From Pseudarthrobacter sp. PS3-L1 (GTDB taxonomy: Bacteria > Actinomycetota > Actinomycetes > Actinomycetales > Micrococcaceae): DNA of 64,000 nt. The notes beneath the pieces are model-generated. The model saw only the letters and a program-made list of their open reading frames with translations, was not told the origin of the DNA and did not search any database. The stretch spans positions 496,001 through 560,000 of the forward strand of contig NZ_JASISU010000002.1 of the NCBI RefSeq assembly GCF_030063285.1, written 5' to 3'. Each line of letters starts with the position of its first letter. Position 1 is the first letter of the stretch. Shown here piece after piece: positions 44,931 to 54,300 of the stretch. The translations under genes were made by a program, and so were the position numbers.

Positions 44931-46022
44931 TTACAAATAGCTTGAAACTGTGGCTCGCAACGCCTCGGTGTGCTCGTAGATCTCTTCCAGGGAGCCGATG
45001 GGCACTCTGGTTTCCTCTTTGTCCGGGCCGAAGAGTCCGATGTACTTCTGGGTGCGGTTGAAGTGCAGTCGCGTGATCGGCTTCCGATTGTTGTCGTCCA
45101 GCAATATCGCGAAGTAGGACTTGGAATCTCGCTGAGCAATGCGAGAGGGCTTTACCTCGCTGCACACAATGGCTCGGACGATCTGATAGCCCTCAAGCTC
45201 CTCTAGCGTTGTCTCGATGCCATCGGCTACCGCCAGATCGGCATCGGCGACCGGCGCGCTGGTGACCGATGCCGCGAGAGTAGGCTCATCATTTTGAGCA
45301 AAACTGGGCGACCCGAGAGCTTTCTTGAGGCGCTCATTGACCTGGTCGTTCAGGAACTGCTTCGTCGCCTTGGTCACCAGTGAAGTAAACTGTTCCCGCA
45401 CCTTTTGGGTGTACGCCCCGGAGTACACTCGCGCCGTCAGAAACTTGACCCAATCGTCTTCCGGCTCGTGAAACTGGGCGGCCAGAGTCCTCTTGAGTTC
45501 TCCAATGTACTTTAGTTCCCCGGCGGCACTGATTATGGAGTCGAGGTCGAAGACGTCCTTGGACAGTTTCTGCAACTCGGGGATGAGCGACTCGTCAATG
45601 TCACTCAGGTCCAGGACCAAGAAGGGTTTCGCGTCCATTTTGTTCGGCGCGTCAAGATCAGTGAAGAACTGGTACACCTCGCCGTTGGTGAGGATAGCGA
45701 TCCTGGCGTTGGTCACAGCGAAGTAGCGAAAAAGCTGGGAAGCGTGTTCGATCTTTACGGGCTCCGTCGACTTCTTGCATTCGATCAGAATCTGAATTTC
45801 GCCGTCCTTGACGATGGCGTAGTCGACCTTCTCCCCCTTCTTGAGGCCTACGTCTGCTATGAACTCCGGGACAACCTCCAGCGGATTGAAGACGTCGTAG
45901 CCCAGGATCGTGGAAATGAAAGGCATGACAAACGCGTTCTTCGTGGCCTCTTCGGTCTGAATTACTTCGCGCTGCTGCCGCACCTTTGCTGCCAACGCCG
46001 TGAGTTTTTCTGCAAAATCCAT
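44931..46022 (-). CDS. Stand-alone HsdR N-terminal-type nuclease (PD-(D/E)XK)
   Basis: A 363-residue protein with an N-terminal type I restriction enzyme R-subunit-like nuclease domain (HSDR_N_2 type). The PD-(D/E)XK core is visible: Asp67 in EKVDYAIV, then Glu81 and Lys83 in LIECKKS, after the family lead-in ATKNAFVMPFISTILGYDV. The C-terminal part (about 200-363) is helical, then mixed, and is unlike the helicase of a true HsdR; no HsdM or HsdS gene is nearby. Such solitary proteins are common in islands; their function (defence or DNA repair) is not established. AGGGGG lies 4-5 nt before the ATG. It is the only intact gene in the tRNA island. Confidence 0.8.
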   Translation of the reverse strand: MDFAEKLTALAAKVRQQREVIQTEEATKNAFVMPFISTILGYDVFNPLEVVPEFIADVGLKKGEKVDYAIVKDGEIQILIECKKSTEPVKIEHASQLFRYFAVTNARIAILTNGEVYQFFTDLDAPNKMDAKPFLVLDLSDIDESLIPELQKLSKDVFDLDSIISAAGELKYIGELKRTLAAQFHEPEDDWVKFLTARVYSGAYTQKVREQFTSLVTKATKQFLNDQVNERLKKALGSPSFAQNDEPTLAASVTSAPVADADLAVADGIETTLEELEGYQIVRAIVCSEVKPSRIAQRDSKSYFAILLDDNNRKPITRLHFNRTQKYIGLFGPDKEETRVPIGSLEEIYEHTEALRATVSSYL

Positions 46023-46234
46023 ACGTCCCCCTCGAAACTAACGCCAATTGTTCTGCTAACCGTAGTCCACTGATGCGACAATCCGAGGCATCCTTCAATT
46101 CGTGCCGAGAGTGAATGCGAATGGTCCGGGGACTTGGAGGACGACCAAAGGTCGTACGGTACGGGGCTCGGCGAGAAACGTGAAGTCCTCAGAACCGACT
46201 GCCGTGACGGACGGTGAGAGACGAGGCGGGATTG

Positions 46235-46426
46235 AACGTTCTTCAGAGGCCTTGAAACATCCTCGCGAGCAAGATCGATGAGCAAAGGAACAACGCGCGT
46301 TGGATCATCAACGGACCTCCAGAGGGCCCCGGCTTCATAGTCAATCGAAGGCTTGTTGTGGATTTCGGTCGTGGTGCAGATGATGCCATAGCTTGTCGGC
46401 AACCACTGTTGATGGATGCTCTCCAT
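46235..46426 (-). pseudogene. TIR-like domain fragment
   Basis: An open minus-strand stretch reads LPTSYGIICTTTEIHNKPS, then DYEAGALWRSVDDPTRVVPL and LIDLAREDVSRPLKNVQS. This follows the pattern of bacterial TIR-like domains of the (W-x-x-x)EAGAL type: S-x-x-G-I-x-C-x-T, the Glu of EAGAL in the catalytic position, then RV-P-L-IDL-x-x-D-V-x-x-PL-x-x-Q. Sequence before and after is not TIR-like: an IS remnant abuts it upstream, and it fades into noise downstream. It is therefore a remnant of a TIR protein gene, a class common in anti-phage systems. Confidence 0.55.
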
Positions 46427-46444
46427 GGAAAGTGAACCTGAATC

Positions 46445-46815
46445 GAACTGCCCCGGATCTTCGTTGACTCTCGGGGTTGAGCGTTGTTGGGCGGCCTTGA
46501 GGCCGGTATTGATTGTCACAAACTCGATCGGGGTTAGCCGCCCGAGGCGCCGCTGGCGGCGTTTTCGGTGGTAGCTTTTCTCGATCCAGGTCAGTATGGC
46601 CGGCCCGGATCGGCCCTCGTGGACCATCGCTGACGATCCAGCACGGTCTTCTGCAGGAGTGAGAAGAACGATTCTATGGCGGCATTGTCGGCACACGCCC
46701 CATCGATCTCTTCAGCCCGCTGCCTTTAAGCGTCCTGACGAAGGCGTTGGAGGGAAACTGCGAACCCCGGTCGCTGTGCACCAAGGTTCCTGCCGGCTCC
46801 CTGAGTGCTAGCGCG
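46445..46815 (-). pseudogene. IS3-family transposase (orfB) C-terminal remnant
   Basis: Three minus-strand frames in succession encode parts of an IS3-type DDE transposase: LVHSDRGSQFPSNAF (second Asp), ADNAAIESFFSLLQKTVLDR (catalytic Glu) and ILTWIEKSYHRKRRQRRLGR followed by LTPIEF. At least two frameshifts separate them. The plus-strand sequence GAACTGCCCCGGATCTTCGT at 46445 resembles the terminal repeat of actinobacterial IS3 elements and marks its end. The 5' part of the element is missing; it is joined directly to the integrase remnant. Confidence 0.82.
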
Positions 46816-47155
46816 TTGTGAGCTTGTCCACCGGGATATGGCCGATGACGTCGGCAATGTGCAGCTTCAGCATGGTCTAATACGTGTTCACTGTGCCAAC
46901 TGAAGGCCGGACCAGGACCAGAAGGTCGACGTCCCCTTGGATCACGGCAGCGACGGCATGCGCTTGGGTCTCGACCATCGCATGCTGAGCAATCTCAAAG
47001 GATTGGTTGTTGGCATCAAGGAGGCGCTTCAGTGTCTGGACCTCAGCCGACGTCGCGAGGGTAATTTCCTCTTGCTTTCGCGACCCGGGGTTCCTCCAGC
47101 GAACCGTAAACGACCTGGGTCCGTCTGATTTTTTCCGTTCCCAAATGCTGGCCAT
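46811..47155 (-). pseudogene. Tyrosine integrase N-terminal remnant
   Basis: From ATG 47155 the frame reads MASIWERKKSDGPRSFTVRW, then PGSRKQEEITLATSAEVQTL and KRLLDANNQSF, the pattern of actinophage/ICE integrase N-terminal arm-binding domains. A TAG at 46879-46877 interrupts it, but homology resumes in the same frame with TMLKLHIADVIGHIPVDKLT before a second stop at 46810-46808, where IS3 sequence begins. The catalytic domain is absent. It lies 90 bp from the tRNA-Leu 3' end, the usual place for the integrase of an element inserted there. Confidence 0.75.
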
Positions 47156-47238
47156 ACCCAAAAATTTTAGGCTTCGTGTGCACAGAAGACGAGCTTCTGT
47201 GCACACTTTGAGGTTTAAAACCCCTCTGACCTGCGGAA

Positions 47239-47266
47239 ACACTGTGCCCGAGGTGGGACTCGAACC
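47239..47266. repeat. Right attachment repeat in the tRNA-Leu 3' end
   Basis: A 28-bp copy identical to 43795-43822. It covers the last 22 nt of the tRNA gene and 6 bp beyond, so integration restored an intact tRNA. Confidence 0.82.
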
Positions 47267-47325
47267 CACACACCTTTCGATACCGCATTTTGAGTGCGGC
47301 GCGTCTGCCATTCCGCCACTCGGGC
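47245..47325 (-). tRNA. tRNA-Leu (anticodon CAA)
   Basis: An 81-nt class II tRNA. Acceptor stem GCCCGAG pairs with CTCGGGC, anticodon stem CCGCA/TGCGG encloses the loop CTCAAAA (anticodon CAA, reading UUG), a long variable arm of 13 nt follows, and the T-arm is GTGGG-TTCGAGT-CCCAC with discriminator A. CCA is not encoded. It is intact although used as the island attachment site. Confidence 0.97.
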
Positions 47326-47350
47326 TGAGTGAAAACACACTCCCTGCGTA

Positions 47351-47372
47351 CGCTCACAGCGGATTGTGAGCG
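47351..47372. promoter_or_regulatory. 8-bp inverted repeat between tRNA-Leu and the ANTAR gene
   Basis: CGCTCACA and TGTGAGCG are separated by 6 bp, a geometry seen in operators. Downstream on the plus strand TAGGCT at 47413-47418 could be the -10 box of the ANTAR gene, giving a leader of about 100 nt. No further gene is seen in 47326-47527. Confidence 0.35.
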
Positions 47373-47527
47373 ACGCGATTACTTCGGGTGCGCGAAATTA
47401 CTCTACATGCAGATAGGCTGAATCCCAGAATCGCGTCAGCGCCGCCGCAGTAGACCAGATCAACCACAGCAGGATATCCCCACTCACAGTGGTGAGCTCC
47501 ATGCCGTCCCCCTTGTTAGGAGATCCC

Positions 47528-48133
47528 GTGAGTGAAATGACGGAGTCAACGCCCACGTCCCAGCCGGCCCGCCGTGTTGTGGTGGCCGAAGATGAGACCC
47601 TCATCAGACTCGACATCATCGAGATCCTCCGCGGTGAAGGCTATGACGTAGTCGGCGAAGCGGACAACGGTGAGAAGGCCGTGCAGCTGGCTGAAGAACT
47701 GAAACCCGACTTGGTGCTCATGGATGTCAAGATGCCCGTCATGGACGGCATTACGGCAGCGGAGAAGATCGTCAAGGCCCGGATCGCACCGGTGGTCCTC
47801 CTGACCGCGTTCAGCCAGAAAGAACTCGTGGAACGCGCCCGCGACGCCGGCGCCATGGCCTACGTCGTTAAGCCCTTCACCCCGGCTGACCTCATTCCTG
47901 CACTCGAGATTGCGCTCTCGCGCCACGAGGAGATCAAGGTCCTTGAAGCCGAGGTCTCTGATCTCCAGGAACAGTTTGCCACCCGCAAGCTCGTGGAGCG
48001 TGCCAAGAGCCTCTTGACGACCAAGATGGGCCTGACGGAGCCTGAAGCATTCCGCTGGATCCAGAAGACCTCCATGGACCGCCGCCTGAGCATGCGCGAG
48101 GTCGCGGAGACCATCATCAACCAGGTCAACTGA
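47528..48133 (+). CDS. pdtaR: ANTAR-domain response regulator (PdtaR type)
   Basis: A 201-residue regulator. The receiver domain (about 15-135) has the acidic pocket AEDE, phospho-acceptor Asp66 in LVLMDVKMPVMDG, Thr in LLTAF and Lys in YVVKPF. A helical linker leads to the ANTAR RNA-binding domain (VERAKSLLTTKMGLTEPEAF...AETIINQV). In mycobacteria PdtaR with the kinase PdtaS acts by antitermination on two-hairpin RNA motifs; no kinase gene is adjacent here. AGGAG stands 7 nt before GTG 47528, so this is a leadered gene, unlike many neighbours. Confidence 0.93.
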   Translation: MSEMTESTPTSQPARRVVVAEDETLIRLDIIEILRGEGYDVVGEADNGEKAVQLAEELKPDLVLMDVKMPVMDGITAAEKIVKARIAPVVLLTAFSQKELVERARDAGAMAYVVKPFTPADLIPALEIALSRHEEIKVLEAEVSDLQEQFATRKLVERAKSLLTTKMGLTEPEAFRWIQKTSMDRRLSMREVAETIINQVN

Positions 48134-48152
48134 CCAAAAAAGAGTCAGAATA

Positions 48153-48188
48153 GGGCCCCACCGTTGACATCAATGGTGGGGTCCTTTT
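48153..48188 (+). terminator. Intrinsic terminator of the ANTAR gene
   Basis: A 14-bp stem with two G-U pairs (48153-48166 with 48171-48184) and loop ACAT is followed by TTTT, 20 bp after the stop codon. Confidence 0.9.
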
Positions 48189-48252
48189 CCTTATCATCGC
48201 TTTGCCCTTGACGGGCAAGGTAGGCACGATCGCCGTCGCCACGGCATAACAA

Positions 48253-48276
48253 AGGGCCCCGCTTTCGCGGGGCCCT
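48253..48276 (-). terminator. Terminator of pyk
   Basis: AGGGCCCCGC pairs perfectly with GCGGGGCCCT around TTTC. On the minus strand it is followed by TTGTTAT, 37 bp after the pyk stop; it can also act for plus-strand readthrough. Confidence 0.8.
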
Positions 48277-48313
48277 CCGTCATTGACTACTAGCTGCTGA
48301 GCAGCTGGCTGCT

Positions 48314-49822
48314 TCAGGAAGAAGCGTCAGACTTGTTCTTCTTCTTCTTTTCCGGCCACGGACCGAGCTTTTCCTTGTTGCTGGACTCTTCGCCGTGACG
48401 CGAGGTGTCGGCGAGGTCGCCCACCTTGTGCACCTTGAGGGAGTTGGTGGAACCAGCTTTTCCGGGAGGCGAACCGGCCGCGATGACCACCAGGTCGTCG
48501 TCTTCCACGAGCTTCATTTCCAGCAGGCTGCGGTCAACCTGTGCAGTCATCTCGTCGGTGTGCCCCACCATGGGGACCAGCACCGGCTGGATTCCCCACG
48601 TGAGTGCGAGCTGGTTCCAGACGTGCTCAACCGGCGTGAACGCAAAGACGGGCTTCATGGGGCGCAGACGCGAAAGGCGACGCGCAGAGTCGCCTGACTG
48701 GGTGAAAGTACAGATGTACTTGGCGTCCAGCTGATCAGCGATCTCGACTGCGGCACGCGTGATGGCGCCACCACGGGTCTTGGGCTTGGTGCCCAGTGGA
48801 GGAACGCGCTCCAGCCCGTGCTTCTCGGTGGACTCAATGATCCGCGCCATGGTCTTGACCGTTTCGATGGGAAACTTGCCCACGCTTGTCTCACCGGAGA
48901 GCATCACGGCGTCGGCACCATCAAGGACGGCGTTTGCGCAGTCAGATGCTTCAGCTCGTGTGGGACGAGGGTTGTCAATCATGGATTCAAGCACCTGGGT
49001 CGCCACGATGACGGGCTTCGCCCAGCGGCGCGCCAGCTCAACTGCGCGCTTCTGGACAATCGGGACTTCCTCCAGGGGGAGCTCGACACCCAGGTCACCA
49101 CGGGCGACCATGATCGCGTCAAACGCATCGATGATCTCGGGGAGCTGCTCAACAGCCTGGGGCTTCTCGATCTTTGCGATGACGGGAACGCGGCGGCCTT
49201 CCTCATCCATGATCTCGTGCACGCGGACGATGTCCGAGGCATCCCGGACAAACGACAGTGCAATCAGATCCGCGCCGCGGCGCATTGCCCAGCGGAGGTC
49301 GTCTTCGTCCTTGGTGCTCAGTGCGGGAACATTCACAGCAACGCCGGGGAGGTTGATGCCCTTGTTGTTCGAAACCATGCCGCCAACGGTCACGATGGCA
49401 ACGACCTTGACGTCGTCGACCTCCACGGCGCGTAGCGCAACTTTTCCGTCGTCGATCAGGAGGGCATCGCCAACGTTGACGTCCTCGGTGAGGCTCTTCA
49501 ACGTCGTCGAGCAGATTTCCTGCGTGCCCGGCACATCTTCAGTGGTGATTGTGAAAGTATCGCCCACTGCCAAAGCATGTGGGCCGTCAACAAAACGGCC
49601 CAGGCGGATCTTGGGTCCCTGAAGGTCAGCCATGATGGCCACAGGCTTGCCCAGGCTTGCCGCAGCCTTGCGGACGTTCTCATACGTGCTGTCGTGAACT
49701 GTGTAGTCGCCGTGGCTCATGTTCATCCGAGCGACGTCGACACCTGCTTCAAGGACCGCGAGGGTGTTCTCGTAACTTGCGATTGCTGGCCCGAATGTGG
49801 CCACGATTTTTGCGCGTCTCAT
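48314..49822 (-). CDS. pyk: Pyruvate kinase
   Basis: A 502-residue glycolytic enzyme converting phosphoenolpyruvate and ADP to pyruvate and ATP. It starts RRAKIVATFGPA with NMSHGD, carries the catalytic Lys in IAKIEKPQAV, the metal-binding block MVARGDLGVELPLEEVP, and the ATQVLESMIDNPRPTRAEASD and VMLSGETSVGKFP signatures. The C-terminal 35 residues are Lys/Ser-rich (KEKLGPWPEKKKKNKS), an extension beyond the usual length. The ATG at 49822 stands 6 nt after TAGGGT, a leaderless start. 75 bp separate it from the end of gltD. Confidence 0.98.
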   Translation of the reverse strand: MRRAKIVATFGPAIASYENTLAVLEAGVDVARMNMSHGDYTVHDSTYENVRKAAASLGKPVAIMADLQGPKIRLGRFVDGPHALAVGDTFTITTEDVPGTQEICSTTLKSLTEDVNVGDALLIDDGKVALRAVEVDDVKVVAIVTVGGMVSNNKGINLPGVAVNVPALSTKDEDDLRWAMRRGADLIALSFVRDASDIVRVHEIMDEEGRRVPVIAKIEKPQAVEQLPEIIDAFDAIMVARGDLGVELPLEEVPIVQKRAVELARRWAKPVIVATQVLESMIDNPRPTRAEASDCANAVLDGADAVMLSGETSVGKFPIETVKTMARIIESTEKHGLERVPPLGTKPKTRGGAITRAAVEIADQLDAKYICTFTQSGDSARRLSRLRPMKPVFAFTPVEHVWNQLALTWGIQPVLVPMVGHTDEMTAQVDRSLLEMKLVEDDDLVVIAAGSPPGKAGSTNSLKVHKVGDLADTSRHGEESSNKEKLGPWPEKKKKNKSDASS

Positions 49823-49828
49823 GTACCT

Positions 49829-49834
49829 ACCCTA
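49829..49834 (-). promoter_or_regulatory. pyk leaderless -10 box TAGGGT
   Basis: TAGGGT (49834-49829, minus strand) ends 6 nt before the pyk ATG; the leader would be zero-length. Confidence 0.55.
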
Positions 49835-49897
49835 GTAGTTTCGTGCTGTGGTTAAGTTTTCTAGAAGATGAATTCCTGGACGTGGGCGCCCACCGGA

Positions 49898-51355
49898 CTA
49901 CAAAACAGTCATGGCCCTGTCGCTGGGACCCACCGGAGCCGGCAGGATGGTGCTTCCCATCAGGAACTTGTCGACGGCGGCAGCGCAGGCTCGACCCTCG
50001 GCGATGGCCCAGACAATAAGTGACTGTCCACGCCCCGCGTCACCTGCCACAAAAACGCCCTCTGTGGAGGTCATGTAGTAGCCATCCCTGGCGACGTTTC
50101 CACGCCCGTCAAATTCGGCCCTGACCTGTTCGAGGATGCCTGACGGTTCTGGTCCGGTGAATCCGAGGGAGAGGAGGACAAGATCGGCGGGGATGATGCG
50201 TTCCGTGCCAGCCTTCGGGAGCCGCCTGCCATCAACGAATTCGGTCTCGGCGACCTTGACGCCCGTCACCTGACCATTTTCACCGACGAATTCAACGGTG
50301 GAGGCAAGGTAGCTGCGCTCACCGCCTTCCTCGTGTGCGCTGGCAACCTCAAAGAGGGTGGGGAATGTCGGCCAGGGCTGGTGTCCGCCACGTTCCACGG
50401 GCGGCTGCTGTCCAATGGCCAGTGTTGTCACCGATGCGGCCTGGTGACGGTGGGCTGTACCCAGGCAATCGGCACCGGTGTCGCCGCCACCGAGGATCAC
50501 AACATGCTTGTCCTTCGCGTGAATCTGGTCATCGAGGGACTCCCCGGCAACGACGCGATTCGATGGCACCAGATAGTCCATGGCAAAGTGAACGCCGGCA
50601 AGCTCACGGCCGGGAATCGGCAGGTCGCGTGGCACCGTGGCGCCCGTGGCAACAACTACCGAGTCATAGCGCCTGCGCAGCTGCTCCCACGTGACGTCAG
50701 TGCCCACGGCGACGCCGGTTCGGAAACGGGTTCCTTCAGCCTTCATCTGCTCAACGCGACGGTCTATCTGCTCCTTCTCCATTTTGAAGTCGGGGATCCC
50801 GTAGCGCAGCAGGCCGCCAATTTTATCGTCCCGCTCATACACGGCGACAGTATGGCCTACCCGTGTGAGCTGTTGTGCCACAGCCAGGCCCGCCGGGCCT
50901 GATCCCACAACGGCGACAGTTTTGCCTGTCAACCGAGTAGGCGGAAGAGGCGTGACCCAGCCATTCTCGAAGGCCTCATCAATGATGGATACCTCCACCT
51001 GCTTGATCGTCACGGGCGGCTGGTTGATTCCCAGCACACACGAGGCTTCACAGGGCGCAGGGCAGAGCCTGCCCGTGAACTCCGGGAAATTGTTGGTGGC
51101 GTGAAGCCGTTCAATTGCTTCTTCGCCCTTATCTCGCCAGGTGAGGTCGTTCCACTCCGGAATAAGGTTCCCAAGGGGACATCCCTGGTGGCAGAACGGT
51201 ACGCCGCAATCCATGCACCGGCCGGCCTGCGCCTTCAGGACACCCTTTTCCTGCGCTTCGTAGACCTCTTTCCAGTCCATGATGCGGACAGGAACAGGAC
51301 GGCGCGGCTGGGTTTCCCGTTCGCGCACTTTCAAGAATCCGCGTGGATCAGCCAC
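49898..51355 (-). CDS. gltD: Glutamate synthase small subunit
   Basis: A 485-residue NADPH-dependent, FAD-containing subunit that feeds electrons to GltB. Cysteines for the iron-sulfur clusters are in [18 protein letters not shown] and CPAPCEASC. The FAD site is [15 protein letters not shown] and the NADPH site [14 protein letters not shown], and [13 protein letters not shown] is the usual C-terminal FAD loop. The GTG at 51355 overlaps the gltB stop by 8 bp, so the subunits are translationally coupled. Confidence 0.97.
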   Translation of the reverse strand: MADPRGFLKVRERETQPRRPVPVRIMDWKEVYEAQEKGVLKAQAGRCMDCGVPFCHQGCPLGNLIPEWNDLTWRDKGEEAIERLHATNNFPEFTGRLCPAPCEASCVLGINQPPVTIKQVEVSIIDEAFENGWVTPLPPTRLTGKTVAVVGSGPAGLAVAQQLTRVGHTVAVYERDDKIGGLLRYGIPDFKMEKEQIDRRVEQMKAEGTRFRTGVAVGTDVTWEQLRRRYDSVVVATGATVPRDLPIPGRELAGVHFAMDYLVPSNRVVAGESLDDQIHAKDKHVVILGGGDTGADCLGTAHRHQAASVTTLAIGQQPPVERGGHQPWPTFPTLFEVASAHEEGGERSYLASTVEFVGENGQVTGVKVAETEFVDGRRLPKAGTERIIPADLVLLSLGFTGPEPSGILEQVRAEFDGRGNVARDGYYMTSTEGVFVAGDAGRGQSLIVWAIAEGRACAAAVDKFLMGSTILPAPVGPSDRAMTVL

Positions 51356-54300
51356 CGGTTACCTCCATGATTCGTGACCATACCTCTTCGCCATCAGGGT
51401 CCAGGCCCTCTTCAATGGCATCTAGGCGGGTCTGCAGTACCGCGGCGTAGTCGCGGGGCAGTACTTTGGTGATGCGGGCGGCAGTGTCCTCGAAGTCTTC
51501 GAGCAATCGACCCGCCAGCAGTGATTCTGTCTCTTCGCGGTGCTTGACCAGAAGGCCACGAACGATGTCACGGTCTTCGGCATCGAGGATATGCAACTGC
51601 AGCTCGCCACGTGCCAAGGCATCCTTGTTGACCTGCGCTTCGTGGAGGTCCAAGACGTAAGCGGTGCCACCAGACATTCCGGCACCGAAGTTCCTGCCGG
51701 TGGCTCCGATGATCAGCGTCTGGCCACCCGTCATGTATTCGCACCCGTGATCACCGATTCCTTCAACCACTGCCGTGGCGCCCGAGTTCCGGACCAGGAA
51801 CCGTTCGCCGACCTGGCCGCGGAGGAACATCTCCCCGCTTGTGGCCCCGTAGCCGATGACGTTGCCAGCGATGACATTCTGCTCGGCCTTGAACACGTTT
51901 CCGCGGTCTGGTCGAACGATGATGCGACCGCCGGAAAGACCCTTGCCCACATAGTCGTTGGAGTCACCAAAAAGCCGCAGAGTGATGCCAGCGGGTAGGA
52001 ACGCCCCGAGCGACTGGCCTGCAGTACCGCTCAGGGTGATGTCGATGGTGTCGGTAGCGAGGACATCCGTGCTGAATGTCTTGGTCACAACGTGGCCCAG
52101 CATGGTTCCCACAGACCTGTCGGTGTTGATGACATCAACTGCGATCTTGACAGGACTACGATCCGTGAGGGCTTCGGTGGCCATGCTGATCAGGCGCTGG
52201 TCGAAGTGCTTGTCGAGTTCATGGTTCTGGGATGTCATGTTGCGCCGGGGTGCGTCATCGTCGAATTCCAGCCCGTGAAGGATCGGATCAAGGTCCAGGC
52301 CCTCGGCCTTCCAGTGATTGACGGCATCCTTGGCGTCGAGCGAATCAGCGTGGCCGATAGCTTCTTCGAGGCTTCGGAAGCCAAGTTCAGCGAGTATCTC
52401 GCGGACCTCCTCCGCCAGGAACTCGAAGAAATTGATGACAAATTCCGGCTTCCCAGTAAACCGTGAACGCAGCTCTGGATTCTGCGTTGCCACACCCACA
52501 GGACAGGTGTCCAGGTGGCAGACACGCATCATGATGCAGCCTTCGACCACCAGCGGAGCCGTGGCAAAACCAAATTCCTCACCACCGAGCAGGGCCGCAA
52601 TCACCACATCCCGGCCCGTCTTGAGCTGGCCATCAACCTGGACCACAACACGGTCACGGAGTCCGTTGAGCATGAGTGTCTGCTGAGTTTCCGCCAACCC
52701 GAGTTCCCACGGAACACCGGCGTGCTTGAGCGAGTTCAGCGGAGAGGCGCCCGTACCGCCGTCGTGCCCAGACACGAGAACGACGTCGGCCTTGGCCTTC
52801 GTGACGCCTGACGCCACAGTGCCGATCCCCACTTCCGAGACTAGCTTCACGTGGACTCGCGCCGAGGGATTGGCCCTTTTAGCGTCATAGATCAGCTGTG
52901 CGAGGTCCTCGATGGAATAGATGTCATGGTGCGGGGGCGGCGATATCAGGCCCACACCCGGAGTCGAGTGCCGTGTCCGAGCTACCCAGGGGTAGACCTT
53001 CTGTGCCATCAACTGGCCACCTTCGCCGGGTTTGGCACCCTGGGCCATCTTAATCTGGATGTCGTCCGCATTACTCAGGTACAGGCTCGTCACCCCGAAC
53101 CGTCCGGAAGCGATCTGCTTCACCGCAGAGCGACGTTCAGGATCAAGGAGGCGGTCAACGTCTTCCCCGCCTTCGCCGGTGTTGGATTTGCCGCCAAGGC
53201 GGTTCATGGCGATGGCAAGGGTCTCGTGGGCCTCCTGCGAGATGGAACCATAGCTCATCGCACCGGTCGAGAAGCGCTTGACAATGCTGGAGACGGGTTC
53301 CACCTCTTCAAGCGGCACAGCAGTGCGGTGGCCGGTTTTGAACCTCAGCAGCCCGCGGAGCGTCATCAGGTTCTCGGACTGGTCATCTACGCCTTTGGTG
53401 TACGACTTGAAGATGTCGTAGCGGCGCTCCCGCGTCGCATGCTGCAGCCTGAACACCGTTTCAGGGTTGAAAAGGTGCGGCTCACCGTCGCGTCGCCACT
53501 GGTACTCTCCGCCGCCCAGCAGAGGCCGGTGCGGCTGTTCGATGCCGCCTTCGGGGTAGGCCATGCGGTGCCGAGCCAGGACTTCTGCAGCGATGACGTC
53601 GAGGCCAACTCCACCGAGCTGGGAGTGGGTACCGGAGAAGAACTCGTCCACCAGTTCCTGGCCAAGGCCGAGTGCTTCAAAAGTCTGGGCACCGGTATAG
53701 GAAGCCACAGTAGAGATGCCCATTTTGGACATGATCTTCAGGACACCCTTGCCCAGTCCCTTGATCAGGTTGTTCACGCCCTCCTGGGGGGTAACCCCCA
53801 GGACATCACCGGCAGTGATGAGCTGCTCTACGGACTCCATGGCCAGGTATGGGTTGACAGCGGACGCGCCGTATCCGATCAGGACCGCCACGTGGTGCGT
53901 CTCGCGGACATCGCCGGCTTCCACCACCAAAGCGGTTTTGGTCCGGTTGGCGCTGCGGAGCAGGTGATGGTGGACGGCGCTGACCAGCAACAGCGACGGA
54001 ATGGGCGCCCACTGTGCATTGGAGTCGCGGTCGGAGAGAACGACATACTGGACGCCGCGGTTGATGGCACCGGACACCTGCTCGCAGATTTCAGTCAGCC
54101 GGGCACGAAGTGCGTTGTCTCCGCCTTCCGGGCGGTAGAGCCCACGGACCTTCATGGCCACTCGGTCGCCGTCGGAATTCTCAATATTGGCGATCTTGGA
54201 CAGCTGATCGTTAGTGATGACGGGGAAGGGCAGAGCGATCTGGGGCTGGCGCACCTGCTTGGTGTCCAGAAGATTGCCGTTGGGGCCCACTGCGCAGGTC

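Larger units (their letters stand above)
43795..47266. mobile_element. Decayed genomic island integrated in tRNA-Leu
   Basis: About 3.4 kb bounded by a perfect 28-bp direct repeat (43795-43822 and 47239-47266). The right copy is the 3' end of the tRNA-Leu gene plus 6 bp, the classic target of tyrosine integrases. An integrase remnant lies right next to the tRNA. Inside are an IS3 remnant, a TIR-like fragment, a stand-alone HsdR-N-like nuclease gene and a frameshifted gene. No intact integrase, excisionase or replication gene is present, so the island is no longer mobile on its own. Confidence 0.82.
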
